In this document: positions 45,433 to 59,800 of the stretch, in pieces | Position numbering within the stretch: position 1 is the first letter of the stretch | How the letters are laid out: each line of letters starts with the position of its first letter | DNA from: Argopecten irradians | Lineage: Eukaryota; Mollusca; Bivalvia; Pectinida; Pectinidae | DNA: 64,000 bases | Reading direction: 5' to 3' | Assembly: GCF_041381155.1 (NCBI RefSeq) | Contig: NC_091142.1 | Coordinates: 7,054,778-7,118,777, forward strand | Position numbers and translations under genes: made by a program | The notes under the pieces: model-generated | Told to the model about the DNA's origin: nothing | Database searches by the model: none | The model's input: the letters and a program-made list of their open reading frames with translations, nothing else

Positions 45433-48400
45433 ACAAATTTAAACCATCAAATTATACCGAAACTATTATTGCAGAAGGCAAATAAAGTGCGAACCATTAC
45501 AGAAAAAAAAATATTTGCATAGAAAAACTTGGCTATAATAATTATATATTTATACCAAATATAGTATATATTTTCTTTCTTTTAACACATTTTGTAATCA
45601 AAATGTGTTTGAAATGACATTTTCGGCAATAGATATTGTTTCATTTGCTCCAAAAAAGCCCGGCATCAGACTTTCATCCCTAGTAAGCCTTGGCGGACCG
45701 TGAAAAACGTATCGGAGCTTGATCAAAACGTGTAAAACGTAGCAGACCTCATCAGATCGTAACAGGTCTAGAGAGAACGTAGTGGTATCCTTGATAGACC
45801 GTGATAAAGCCGTAGTGTACCTTTAACGTCCGTGAACAACACTTTCCCCTATATTCACGGTCCATCACGTTATCCGTAAAAGACCGTGACAAAACTTCAC
45901 AAGACCTAGCTTAACTTGAATACAGAGACAAAAAGAGCCAAAATTACACGGCGCACCACGTTTGGGCAAACGACCGTGGTCGCCGGGAACATAGTGTAAA
46001 CCTAGCATTAAATCGATACTAATAATTTTAGTGTATATTAGACTTATTTAAAGATGATAAGTCCCGGTAGATTGGGTAACTATATATTGCCAAAATAACA
46101 GACCGCGTATCGGCATGCACATTATTCCGTATAAAAAAGGTGTCAGATATTGTGAGTATCTCACCACGCTGTGTTGGCGTAAATATTCCATGGATGCAGA
46201 TCCAACAATCTCATGAGTACGGATTGCCCTATATATGTCCATACTCGGTGCCATGTGTTATTCGCATTATCGCTTTTAATTACTAACCCCTGGGATCATG
46301 GCCCGCATATGCCGTGATATGAATAATTCATTACCCAAATTCTGGTCATTTGATTGGCTCCGCTCAAATCAGGCGTATGCAATCAAATTTCATGTCTCAA
46401 AACGGACTTCGGGTATAATATGGTATACATGTACTTTGTTTACACATTTCAAGGACGTAGATGATATATACAATACATGTACGTTCTTTATATTTTGTAA
46501 TGAATTTAATATTACTCGCAACTCCTACATAACTTTCATTTTTTTTTATTGTTTAAGTCTGTTTATTATACATGTTTGATATGATATACTTCTCAGCTCA
46601 AAATAGTCGTCTGCTACAGCACTGTCCTGTCTCTATGGACGTGAGGGCTGACATATTGTACCTGTGTCATGTTTTAGTGCATATCCAGACCGATATTGTA
46701 TTAGTTTTCATTTGATACACAGGCCTTTGACTATTGATATATACAGAAGACATATATATGTGTATCTAGTATAACACATAGAGAAGTGTCCGTATATATC
46801 TATAAAACATATATTTATGTACAAAATACGCGGTTTGTTTTTGTAGTAAAAACGTAGTAAAACGATTCACTTGCTTATACCTCATTCATTCCATTGGCCA
46901 AAACACGAAATTGTATAACGGGTATCTAATGATCACGTGATTGTGTGTTTACTTCCAAATATAGTGATTTCTCTGACCTGAACCACGGCAAATGCGGCCG
47001 ATGCTCCCATGGGATAGTAAGCGGTAGAGCGACGAACACCTGGGACCGAGGATGATGTAATGCGTTCAGGTTACGGTGTATAATATTCATGAGTGATGTC
47101 TTACCTAAGTTATCATCATTATATTATTCAGTATTCCAGTTCCATATCAGAGGACATCCATCAATGTGGATGTGATAGTGACTCCGGTTGGTACCGTACA
47201 GGTCTACATCATTTCTGTAAAATATACATGGAAAACATTTTTATTTCAGTCATACAATAAAGTGTCAAATTGGGTCCTGTCGCGACCATGACCGATAAAC
47301 ATTATTTTTTGTTTACAGATATCCGGGGTTAGGACATCATGATTAAGGTCATGGTAACCAGATATTCCAATGTTTGAATTAAACATGATTGTTATTATAT
47401 CTGTTTGTTACTATATACTTTATACTTTTACAAGAAGACAAAAACAAATATTTATTTTCATATTTGGGAACAAAATACCAAAGTGAAGATTTTTTTGGAA
47501 TAATTGACATACCAGTAGGACAAGCTGAGACAGAACGCGTGTAGCTGCCAGTCGTGTAAATGTATTTTTATATACATTTAATGTCGTGTCTTAATTATGA
47601 TTTGGAATGTCATTGAAGAGTAATTGATATTCCCTCCGATTGTCCGTTTTAAAGCCATTAAGGGAAGCCACTAAATACCGATTGTAGGCCGATGGTTTTT
47701 CTTCGGGTACTCCGATTTTCTTTAAATGACATTGTAGTCTATAAGGCGTGGAATAACAAACTCGCTTATAATATGTGCAAATTAACGATATTGAAAGCAT
47801 GCACAATTTCTCATTGTTTTTTTTTTTTTTTTTTTTTTTTTGTGGTCAGACTATTTAGTATCCTTTAAATATAGATCCAGCACTTATAGAAAATGAAGTC
47901 GAGCTACATATAGCCCTATATAATGTATAGTATTGATCAATTCATTTCTTTAATGATAAAAATCAAATTGCAACTTTACAACAACTTGTAATCTATTTTA
48001 GTATTTTACCAACAAAATAAAACATGCATCAGTTAAAATAATATTTTTGCAACGACCTATCTCTTATAATTCCTTGGTTTTTGTCAATTTTTGTCAGTAC
48101 AGTTATGTTTGCAAAGAACTGCAGTACATTAGATATGTATGATTTATTTATTTTGTTCTGTACTCACCCACTAATTACAAAAAGATGAGAACATGTTAAC
48201 AAATGAATTGTAACAACACTATATGCTATCAATTCCACTCCATGGGTTATGTCAAAATCAGAAAAAGCTAGAAACCAATATGATTACAGTACAGTTTAAT
48301 GAAATATATGAATTAAAATTGTTAGTATACACTGATTAATGATGAAGCTCGCGACATGATATGGTTAGAAAGAAATAATTAAACGAGATCTGTCGGTAAA

Positions 48401-50786
48401 TGTTTATTTTAATTTCTTTCATTAACGAACGGTTTTTTGGGTCAATAGTTATTGATATGTCGAGATGAGTCAAAAAAAGCAGACGGCCGAAAATACTCGA
48501 AGGCGCTCTACCGACATTCGTATACCCGTTTCTTGGGCATGTAGTCTACCTGAGTAGTTAACACTTGTGAATATTCTGTTATGGTTCATTGACCTATATT
48601 CATGTCAGCAACAAACGTTCGTAAAATAGATCAAGATATCACAATAATATTATATATACATTCGGAAAAGTCATATGTAAGGTCAAATTCTCTCTAACGT
48701 TTCCATAAAGTCATTGATGACGTCATTTACAGATTAAGCCAGTCCATGTGCACTTCGCAAACGGAAACAGTGCTATCCAATTGTTATTTTGGTACAAACT
48801 GCATATGTAATATATCTTTCCTGCGATTACTATCTCAATACTGGGACTTACGATCCTTCAATCCCACAAGGATAAGATTTACATTTAGAATGTTGAAAAT
48901 TCCGCCTTCCGCGTGGAATGCCGGTGCAAACCGGAAGTTTATAACATGCCTAGATCTTTGTTTCCATGGGCACCTTTTTCTACCTCCACACAGGAGTTTC
49001 CACTTACTCGAATCAGAGCTATTTCGCCGGAAATGCTCCTGCCATTCATGTAACTCAGAGGCTATCTGTATGTTACTTCCGTCTTCTGTTTACGCTCGAA
49101 GTCCAAAAAAGTCTTAATAATATTGTCATCTAACCTATTGAAAGCGAATAGGAGACCGGGATTATATAGAGGACACTTCATTCCGGTTAATTTCTCGTAC
49201 ATATATCCCTAAACACTGTCCACTTACACAACTGTGTCACCTACACAAATGTGTATCGTACACGAGCTCAATGCTAACATTAACACACCTACAGATGATA
49301 TGCGCTCCGTTACCGGTATTTGTGAGTAGCGTATTATATATATTGTAGGGTCCCTGTAGTTCAGTTGATAACAGGAGAGCTCTACAGTCCACCTGTTATC
49401 TATCTATATATATGCACTGATATAGAACAGTAACAATATACTCTGTACTCAGATTCAGTGATGTAGAGTACCCCTATTACACGTTACAAAGCCAGATAGT
49501 TTAAGACAGTTTATTAGTGTCAGACACGGTAGGTTTTAAAACGGCTAGAATAAATTACTGAAACTTTACTTTGTAGTCTATTATATTTATATTATATTTA
49601 TCAAATGTTTAAAACCCACGAACAAAGTCCCTGTTGACATAACCTCAATACAGGTTTTCAGTTTGACAGTATCATTTATATAGATGGGTTTTTCCACTTT
49701 CGGTTTGAACGATATGATACACAATGACGTTGCAGATAGAAATTTCCATACTGTAGTTGATTGCTTCTAAATACGCATAAGAAAAACATATTCTGCTGGT
49801 CGTAAATCTATATATGACTTCAAGAACAATGGTTATATTTGACACATGACATTTTTCTGTGGGTAATATAGACCGGTGCTTTAACATTTGTTTTAAATTT
49901 AGATTACACTCAGGTTTGTGATGCTATTCTATATGTTATTGTAACGTGAATTGTTGACTTACCGGTATTTGTTTCCACTAAGCATTCGGCCATGGTTATA
50001 TCAAGGTAATTCACGTTTCGCCTTTGAATGTCAGCTAACTGTGATGAAAAGGTATTCATAGTGAATACAACTACGTAAAGACTTCTTATTTTATACAACG
50101 ATCCAGATTTCCTTCCTTGTCGGTTTGTTGACGCTTGCTATATATTGATGTGGTATTCTACTTTCGGTTTGTATATATAATACACTATGAAGTTAAATAT
50201 TGGAATTTCCATATTTTTGTAGCCGAGTCAGATCTAAATTAGCTACTAAAGTCTGGTGTTTTCCTTTCAAACATTTATTCAACGTAGCAGAAAAAACCCA
50301 CAATAACAAATACAACGTTTAAGAACAAATACAATAAAACTAGACGATCCTATACATGTACACTTCACGAGATATCTTTTATCACTTATACATTAGATAC
50401 AAAGTCTACGTAACGGTTACAATTAACGTTACAACTTAGCGTAAATAAATACATATTATTCCGCCTATGATAAATTACAGTATTACACAGCTTACATACC
50501 CTGGTTCTTGTTATAAAAAAACAATGACGAACCACGCCCAAAATAAACTGATAAAATAAAGACAATTTAACTTCAAATGGAAAAGGTATAATCCCATAAA
50601 GGTTATAGATAATATATATAATTTCATATAAAATATAACTATTGTTACAGTCCACTTACTTTGGAATAAACTGCTGCTCTCGGAAAGTCTGTATATAGAA
50701 TAATGTTTTTTCTGTAGATAGTTATATAATGTTGGTACGTCAAGACGGTCTCGTGTCGTGTGAAGGAATGACAGATGCAATTCACA
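45433..50786. other. Intergenic, no gene supported
   Basis: It contains a GC-richer tract at about 45660-46000 with recurrent ACCGTGA and AACGTA motifs, one arm of an inverted-repeat element (46838-46975), a poly-T tract (about 47816-47841), and a loose duplication of a CTTTCGGTTTG...GGAATTTCCATA segment (near 49695 and 50160). The 123-residue plus-strand ORF at 48746-49117 has no recognisable family. Confidence 0.45.
46838..46975. mobile_element. Single arm of the 16721-17360 inverted-repeat element
   Basis: Shares TTGTAGTAAAAACGTAGTAA, CTTATACCTCATTCATTCCA, CCATTGGCC, TGATCACGTGATTGTGTG and CCAAATATAGTGATTTCT with the arms of that element. No opposing arm was found nearby. Confidence 0.6.
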
Positions 50787-50794
50787 GGTACATG

Positions 50795-51109
50795 CATCCT
50801 CGATATTCCAGGGCTTCCGATCACTTACGATCTCTACACCCCTGGACTATCTCATAGTAAAACTGGAGGCAACAGAATAGAACAGGTAATTTAGTCATTT
50901 GATGTACATCAAAAGCGTATAACGGTACACTGTGGTCGACTGTGTGGCTTTGATATTAGTCATCGCTCTCTTTGTAGTCTTCAAAGGAAATCTTTGCTGG
51001 CCTGTGGTTGGTCAAATGTTTTCGGCTGAACTGCCTTCAATTTCACTATGAGATAGTCCAGGGGTGTAGAGATCGCTAGTGATCGGAAGCCCTGGAGTAT
51101 CGAGGATGA
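50795..51109. mobile_element. Intact hAT-type MITE with 8 bp target duplication
   Basis: 315 bp element with imperfect terminal inverted repeats of about 63 bp (ATCCTCGATATTCCAGGGCT to CTCATAGT, mirrored by ACTATGAGATAGTCCAGGGG to AGTATCGAGGATG). It is flanked by GGTACATG at 50787-50794 and 51110-51117. It encodes nothing. Relatives: 11698-15390, 15650-15706, 16220-16487. Confidence 0.9.
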
Positions 51110-51117
51110 GGTACATG

Positions 51118-53369
51118 GTATGTACGAAGACATAGTTACGTGATAACACAAAATATTAGCATAATGTTTTGACAAACACTCTTATGGGCACACAAACAAT
51201 ACAGACGGGTTTGACAAGTACATGTATTAAAATTGACATTGGAAATAATTAGCGCGAATGAAATTAATATAAAAATACAAAATACTAATATTGCCAGTCC
51301 GGTAATATTGAAAATGTGACAAAGGTTTTTTCTAAACTTAATTAAAATTAACAAGCACTGCCACATTTTAGTTGGATTTTTCTAAACGTGTATAAACAAA
51401 CTTTACTGTGTTTGTTGTAATTTATATAGTACTGTAAGAATATTGATCACATGATTGACAAACAGCGTTTTCCTGTACGAGTATTTAGACCAGTGATCGC
51501 CGTACATTCTAGATTTCCAGATAAAAATTAGGAAAACTAGCTTAGGTAGATAAACGAAATGTATCACATCGAAGATTAGCAAGTTCACTTAGTAAAAACG
51601 GTAATATGCATCAATCCTCACTGAGCTAAACAAGATGTTTTAGTAATTCCGTTTAAGATAAAAGTAACATCATCAGTTGATGTCAATAATATACATTTGT
51701 TAATGACAACAAAAAAGGAGTTTTTTTTAATATGGTTGATTTATTCAAATATTGTTTAATAAAAGCAGTATCATTATTTCAACCCATTTTAAAAACTCAT
51801 TTGCTTTTAGATCAAGCTTAGTTTTATATCATTCTCAATATTATATATGATATCAGTATACCATAGACAAATTTCTGCAATGATAAACTACCATAAAGTC
51901 ATCATAGTGTTGTATGAATCAACACTTCTCTAAAATACTTTCACATTCGCAAATGCTACCAAAATACTGTGTAACGATAATGTAACGTAAAATTAAGATT
52001 GGCTATAAATTACTTACATGATTAACATGGTATTGAACTTTAAAGGTGCTCCACCGCTTACAAGTGGTATGCTTTTTCTATCAAAAACAAGAGATGACGA
52101 ATTGATAATTTTCAGTTACAAAATCAACAAATATTCTTTCTAGTTTGTCTGTATATGCAAGTAAACGTTTTACATATTCACCGTACAAGAAACAAAACTT
52201 ATTTTCACAAATGATTAATTTCATGCTTTCATACCTAACAACTTTCTTTGGATCAACATATTTCAAATTTATTATTTAGAGTCAAATAGCAATACCGTTA
52301 ACTTTATCTCTGCCTGAAAAGTTCAATATTTACCTTTCCTACTAGCCTGTGAAATTTACAAACTATTTGTAAATTACAATATCAGTTGGTTCACTAGTTG
52401 GTTAAGTAACACTATTATTAACTTGTTCAATCACATGACACGACAAAAAAATCCTTGCTTCAGCTCTAATTAAAATATGTTGAGTCAAAAATGTTGTTAT
52501 TGTAATAAATTGTTCTTTTTACTTCAAATTGTGTGAATTTACAAAAGATAATTATGATGCTGTCGTAAAAATAAAAAAAAACCAAAATTACAAGTTGTGT
52601 GATCAGCACCTTTTTCTATTGGTCTAGAGTCTACACATACACTTGAATAATCTTCAATTAATATATAAAACCAACTGAATATTGTGTCCATGTCATTAGA
52701 TTTCAACATTTAAACATTAAATAAGGTGAACTATGTGAAGAATGTTACTTAAAAGTAATGTTAATTTCCATACATATTTACAAATATCTATATGTAACCT
52801 ATGTTATATTGACAAAACATTAAAATAATGTTCCATAAATATGCTTTAAAAACAGATGGGCAGTAACAGCACTGTAGGACCCTCTACGTAATTAGAGCAG
52901 ATAATGTATCTTAGCAGAACATGGCCATGGCAGACATGATGGTAACACTTAATGTATAATAGCATATCAAAGAGCAGGTAAATATCAAGATAAGATCACA
53001 AAACCAATTTATTACTATACGAAGTATCACAGTAGAAATAGGCAATTTCAACGAATGAATAAAGTAAACCCCGATATATAAATTGAACCTTAATATGAAA
53101 CACACCTCATTGAATTGTAACCATAATTGGAGCATTAATATGTATACTAAGGCAATAGCATATACCCTAATTTTTGTTGATTTTTTTGTATGGAATCTTA
53201 TTTCTAGCTAGACTTCTGTTATCGTTAAAGATATGTCAGTTCCTTCGGACACCTACTCTATCAAATTGAAGTCCACCAAAATAGGAAATATAGTAGTATA
53301 GATTGTTTTAAAAACAAAGAAATGTACATAACAAACAATATCTGACTGAAAGTGTATAAAGAGGGAACC
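51118..53369. other. Intergenic, no gene seen
   Basis: AT-rich sequence containing only a partial family A MITE (from 52041). The small ORFs here have low-complexity or unremarkable translations. Confidence 0.45.
52041..52160. mobile_element. Partial TTAA-type MITE, family A
   Basis: TTTAAAGGTGCTCCACCGCT, then GGTATGCTTTTTCTATCAAA and ACAAGAGATGACGA, matches one end of the 19032-19387 element for about 100 bases; the opposite end was not found. Confidence 0.6.
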
Positions 53370-53380
53370 ATAAATAACAT

Positions 53381-53595
53381 TTGTTTGTTTAGTTTTACGT
53401 CCTATTAACAGCCAGGGTCATGTAAGGACGTGCCAGGTTTGTTGGTGGAGGAAAGCCGGAGTACCCGGAGAAAAACCACCGGTCAGCGGTCAGTACCTGG
53501 CAACTGCCCCACATGGGATTCGAACCCGCATCCCAGAGGTGGAGGGGTTGTGGTAATATGTCGGGACATCTTAACCACTCGGCCACCGCGCCCCC
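53381..53595 (-). mobile_element. tRNA-related SINE (Meta-SINE-like) with perfect target-site duplication
   Basis: On the minus strand the head has an A-box-like GTGGCCGAGTGGTTAAG and a B-box GGTTCGAATCC. A body with TTCTCCGGGTACTCCGGCTT and a tail with GGCTGTTAATAGGACGTAAA then ACTAAACAAACAAA follow. It is flanked by ATAAATAACAT at 53370-53380 and 53596-53606. The head resembles a leucine or serine tRNA; the body resembles the conserved central domain of Meta-SINEs known from molluscs (from memory). The 63-residue ORF inside it is not a gene. Confidence 0.92.
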
Positions 53596-53684
53596 ATAAA
53601 TAACATCAATAATAAGGAATACATAACATTATATACTGTAGCATTTTGTATGTTTTATATTTATGTTATTTGTTTATGTAAACA

Positions 53685-53690
53685 TTTATT
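53685..53690 (-). terminator. Candidate poly-A signal of the MAM/TSP1 gene
   Basis: TTTATT on the plus strand is AATAAA on the minus strand, 210 bases beyond the stop codon at 53900-53902. Confidence 0.45.
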
Positions 53691-53899
53691 TTATCCTCAG
53701 CATTTTACTTTTAATGAACATTTTTATGGGTTTAAAGTTTAAACAAATGTAGAATTGCTAAAAATCTAATTAAATAGAATTAATATGTCGATTAATCTCA
53801 GAAGATGGATGGAAGTTAGGATATTTATATGGATCACATTGCAATAGAAATGGAAAAAAAATCTTTCCTATGATCCATGCCGAGTTCTTGTCGATTTTT

Positions 53900-56800
53900 T
53901 TATTTTTCATCATTGCCGCCGATTGTTCCAGATACTTTACTTGTCTTCGTTTTAAAGTAAAGAATCAAGCTCATCATGTCAATGCCGAAGATGAAAATAA
54001 CCGGAACAGACAACAAGACAACAGCTAACACCGACGCTATTGCAGCGGTCGACTTCCGGTCATCTTGGGCAGATGTTTTCTTCCTGATGGACACTGTAAG
54101 AGATTGAAAAAAAAACATGGATTTGAAACATGTGGTCCAGGTTAAAGAAGCATGTTATCAATTATGCAGAATAATGTGTTTTGTCGTTATAAATACATTC
54201 AAAACATAGTTGTGATGCCATCTACTGTTGTTTCTGTACTTTAACTCCCGAATTATCGGACCATTACCTGTAACTGTCCTATATGCTACCGTTTACTGTC
54301 TTATAAGTGACTCTAATATAAGACAGTCACTTATAAGACAGTAAAAGGTAGCATATGGGAGAGTTACACAATACGGGTGAGTATATGTCTCCGAGCATAA
54401 TCCCATAATTATGTTAACACACAACACACAACCTGCCGGACTATTCCATTATTTTTTAATCCAAATTATGAAAAAAATCCCACACAATGAATATGAAAAG
54501 AATTTAATCCTCTATTGATGCGGAATTAAACACATCCACAGAATTTCTGTATATATCCCAGATGGAGTGTTCTCCCTTTTTATGAATTTCCATTTAACAC
54601 TTATCTACAACATTAACTCTAATTTCCGCTTTCTGAAACCAAATCATCTGCATTGTAGTTTTACACTTATTTTGATATTGTTTCAACAATATTTCAGAAT
54701 TTTACCTTGTGGCTTGTTGAATGAAATTGCACATTGTATAAATAAATCCAAGTTTGTACCTAAAGAGATCGGAATTTTAAATCCTCTGAATTCAATGAAA
54801 ACTGTGGGGACACCAACTGTTTATAACTGGCCTTTAAATCACTGTTATATGCGTGAATTTTAGCAAGACGCTTTCAAATAAACGCCTAAATTGCAAGTCT
54901 AGTTTCATATGGCATTTCCTTACCACATCAGACATTGGAAACAAATGTCCTTTTAGTAATAAAAATCACTAAAGCCACCTTATTATATCGCTTAAATTGA
55001 GAACGTGATATTCCTCCATCACTGTTGGTGGACATGATGAAAATGAAATTACAGATAGTAGATGAGTTAGATGAGCTCATAGACAAAGACAAAAAACTGG
55101 CTTTTAAGTTAGAGATAAGCCTCAAACTGTACAATATGTGGGAGAGACAACAGATATCGGCCCTGACGGGTTTCGATATAGTTCTCTCTCCCACATATTG
55201 TACAGTTAATGGCTTATCTCCATAACGAAATACGTATTTTGTAATATCATTAATAGTGAAAACAAAAAACGTAGCTAAAGCATAACAAGGAAAAATACAC
55301 GATAACTGTGAAATATCATACGTACTTGGAACAAAGATAATGAACAAAAAAAGAATATCAAGGAAAATGATAAACTTAGTGAAGCAGATTCATATTAGGT
55401 TATGGAATTTCATTATTCAAACAATTGTTCGCAAGAGTGAACATCACGGAACAGTGCGATACTTTTCACCAGAAAACTAATTGTCAAAATGGAATTTTAG
55501 TAATGTATTAAAATGGTGGAGAATCGGGAATTTGGTGGAAGCCTATAATTCAGTTCAGATTGAGCCTAACAATTGCTAAAGTTTTGTTTTTGGAAAGAGG
55601 GGAACAAAATGCGAATACGGTAGAGTGTATACTATACAGATTTTTATTCGCGAGAAAAATAGGTCTGAAATTGTCAATATGTAACACAAATAAGCTGCAT
55701 CATGTCATCCTTGCTTACATGATCATCGCGGGTATTTAAATTTACGTAATTAACTAGCAAATTAACATCCATCTCGAGTAAAAAGTATTCTTGTATAACT
55801 CATCCATACCATTAATGTAGTACTCTTCTTCTTCCTTTATTTGCATTTAACTTCTGAGATATTTTCAGAAACTTTCTCAGTATTTACGACTGTAGTATAA
55901 AAGAAATTTGACTTTCCTAGTTTTCACTATCACGACAATTTATTATAAAACATTCCATCTACTTACTTGCTGTCTTGGATTTATCGACTGTAAGCGCCTT
56001 CTTTGTTTCCTCCATCACTGTGGCTAACTCCTCCGTGGTGATGTTTATGATCACGGGGACACGCCTTCGTCGACATCTACACGTCTTCTTAAATGTATCT
56101 AGGATAATGTTTGAAAATACATATGTATATAAAAAAATCATCTTCGCCATTTTCAAATACCAAGACTAGTCCACGTACCATGTGACACCGGAGAAAGTTA
56201 GTGCGGAATGAATTGTTTCAATCGGTTATAAGATAACGTTAAAAGACGACATCTCGATCCAACGTCATTCCAGCTGGAAGTTTACAAAGATTTCCATTAC
56301 TATTGGATATCATTTTTTGCACAAGCATTATAGGAAATCAACCATAAATGAACCGTAACGTTTACTAAAGCAGTCAAATTTAGATAATAAATATAATGCT
56401 GAATAAATAACGATTGTAGTATCAATTCTTTGGCATATTCCAGTCACGTCATCAATTTCAAAGAAATGAAAAGAATATCTTTTATTCCCATTCCATTTTC
56501 AGTGTATTTCCAGAGAAGAGTGTCTAATTTCTCACAAAATACAATGACAATTATTTGTGAGACCAATCTTTCAAACATTTTTATATATGTAGTATAATAG
56601 TAGTTGTTACCATATACAATGTATTGTGAAAATATTAAATCTAGCAAATAGACAAAGTCTTTGTATCAATTTCTTATTGAAGATTACGTGATATTATTTC
56701 GTATTCTTACCCTACAGAACATACATGTATGAACAGGAAAATGAGTAAAAAAGTAAAAATAAGTGATGCTAACCCACTGGCATAGGACAATGCTCCGATT

Positions 56801-59800
56801 GCAGCGAATCGCCGGAACAGGACGCGCCGCCATATTGTGGGATTGGGTTGGTACATTTCCGACATCTTGATCGACGAACATCCGTATTGACGACTGCGCA
56901 TGTGCTCCAGTTGCGCCATATTGCCCACCCTCCATCCACTTACATAATTAAGTACATGATGTTAATAAGTTATATACATATATAAATATACTGTAAAGTG
57001 GATATTTTCGCGAGTGCTTAATTTCGCAATTTTCATGCATAAAACTTTCACGATGTTGTTATTTTCGCGATAGATACACTTTTAGAATTTTAACAATAAA
57101 GTTCACACACGTACAAAATATTTCGCGCGGGGTGAATTTTTGCGATCAATCGACCTTCGCGTAGTTAGTGTAAATCCCCACCTCGCGTAAATGTTAACGT
57201 TTATAGTATCCCAAAACAATCAACAATATGAATGCAATAATCTATCCCCCGGAAACAGTTCCTGAGGTTGGTCCTATATGAACCACGACATTAAGAAGAT
57301 GTGTCTTAATTACATACCGTCATTCGTCGAAATAACATGTGTCTTAATTACATACCGTCATTCTTCGTAATACATATAATATTAGGATAAGTGGACATGG
57401 TTGTGAAGTTTATGTTCGGGGTCTGTATATATACTTGGAGATGAATACAATGTACATTGAACATGGTTTGTATATCAAAAAAGTGTACAGTACCCGGACA
57501 AGAAAAAAGTTCGAGTGATCGCTTCAAATCTGGCCCGTGAACGATAATGATACATACATTGACATCCATCTTGAATACATTTTAACGTTGTGATTATTCG
57601 AAATGTAAATTGTTGTAATTATGTGATAAAAAGTATCTTTTTGTGTTGACTTCACGTCAGATTTCATGAAACTCGTCTCAGAATTTTTAAATTTTGCTCG
57701 CCACCACTCGCAAAAATGAAAATTCCTTTAAGTTCATATAAAATGATCACTCAAAATGCAAAGCAAAATGCGAGATGTAACTATAAACAACAAGCATTAA
57801 CGTAATTTTGTTGTATGGAATTCCATATAGAAAAATAAATGATAGATTGAACATCGTCAACTATATACCTGGACAAGCTATTGACGGACATTGACCTATC
57901 TGATTGTTATTTCCCGGGTGTAAACAATACACGCCGCCGACATGCGCTGGTGTGGTAACACACGGGCGTGTCCTCATTCGTGTTCCCCTTGTTCTAGTTC
58001 CGCACGACTGTGGACACGGTCCCCAATTGGCCCACTCTCCCCAGGTACCCTCAACTGGCAAACAAAAAACGAAAAATAATTTTCACGTAGGGCATTATAG
58101 CATTTATCATAATATGTTTCTAAATTTGTTGGGGGGTTTGGTTTGTTTTGCTTGTTGTTTTTCCAGTTATCGTTTTTGTAGACACCTCTTTTCTAAAATA
58201 AATATACTGAAATCACGATTAATGAGAGGACGCCATCCATACCAGAATATTTGGTATATATTCAATGAATTCAAAAATACATTTTTTTCCTGTTGTCTTT
58301 ACATGAGTCCTCCATCTTCTAACATTGCATCATATAAAGTTTTAAATAACGTTTAAGTTTTTCCGATGAAGAAATTAGAGATGTGACATATATTGAAGAA
58401 AGCACATGAAGTTAGTTTCTTTAAAATTCACAATACAATCTCATTTCCCGCTAGTTTTAAGGGGATTTTTTTGAGCAAATAAACCACTTGACATTTGGAA
58501 CTTCACTTTGATCCCTCCACATTGTCAAAAAATGGACGAATGTACTATTAAAAGAGAATGGTTTGTTTTAATATACATGAAGTTCCTCAATTACAATCTC
58601 GCTCCAGCCAGTTTTTTGTCGTTTTACAGCAATTGTTTTTTGAAAGAGGGTGGCCTACTGAATATTTGATATATATTGTCAAACTACATCATGAAAAGCC
58701 CACGGGATGACATATGCCACCGGGCGAGTATGTTAAGGTGTTAGAAGGATGTCTAAAAGATATTGCTAGAGCAAGGAAGGAAGTTCTGACGACATTTCAA
58801 AGTACTTTTAGAATATGCCTAAAGCCTATCAGGTTAAAATTAATCTGCTTAACGTTTACATTCATTCCGCATTGGAGATGGAGGGTAGGAGTGAGGGATT
58901 TCAAACAAAAAACTACTTAACGCGCTTGATATGCATTTAAATCAGTGAAAAACTAAATGATACCGGTGACAATAGACTGGTTTTCATTTTCATCCACAGC
59001 ACCCATGACTTGGTCTTTATAACTATTTGATTTCTATTGATTGAAAGTTAAGATAAAACCTCATTAATTAGACATTGGAGTTCATTGGGCATACAAAGTG
59101 CGACTCGTTTGGATGACTTCTTGGTTTATGATAGCCACATACATGTAGTTTGTTTGATGTTGTCATACGTTTCAAAGTTTTAAATAATCTTTCTTCTTAT
59201 TAAATTTTAATACAACAGCTGTAATTCACTCAACTGAACTGATTACTGTCTATCGAGTGTAAAATGCATTATAACCCCATCTAGTAGTCACGGCTGCCAG
59301 TATTGTGGGAATAGAATTAACGCGTATTATATAGGAGAAATCAGAGTGAAAAATACGCTCAACAGATCGAAAAATTCGACTCATTGAAATTCGACTAATC
59401 GAAGTTCAACGCATTTGTTTACCCTCTAAATTTTAACCTTTACTGTTTGTGTACGTAAATTAATTTGCACCATTTGTGACTGCGAGTGTTTTACATGCCA
59501 CTCATTTTATATATTGTTACTAGGTGTCTCGTTAAGATATATGAATGAATCGGACAAACAAATAATAATATTAAAATGCAAAACAAACATGTTTGCCGCT
59601 CTTCAATACCATTCAGCCCAAATATCAGGTTTGAAGCCTCTTTTGCTGTAAATAAATCCAAGTTTGTACGTAGTATTTTAGTTTTAATATAGGTGAATCC
59701 ATGAACAAAAGGTCAAGATAACATCAGGAACAAATTCGTTGGCCCTTCAATCCAGTATGCTTCAGACATATCATTAATTTCTGGGCCTGTTTACTAAATG

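Noticed and set aside
48746..49117. 123-residue plus-strand ORF
   Set aside because: No family resemblance, signal peptide or splice support on either strand. It could be part of an unrecognised exon, but I cannot support it.
49349..49410. tRNA-like 5' half (GTAGTTCAGTTGATAACAGG)
   Set aside because: No B-box (GGTTCGAATCC-like) or acceptor-stem complement follows; not a tRNA gene.
53395..53586. 63-residue minus-strand ORF starting [14 protein letters not shown]
   Set aside because: It is the tRNA-related head of a SINE read as protein; the flanking target duplication confirms the SINE.
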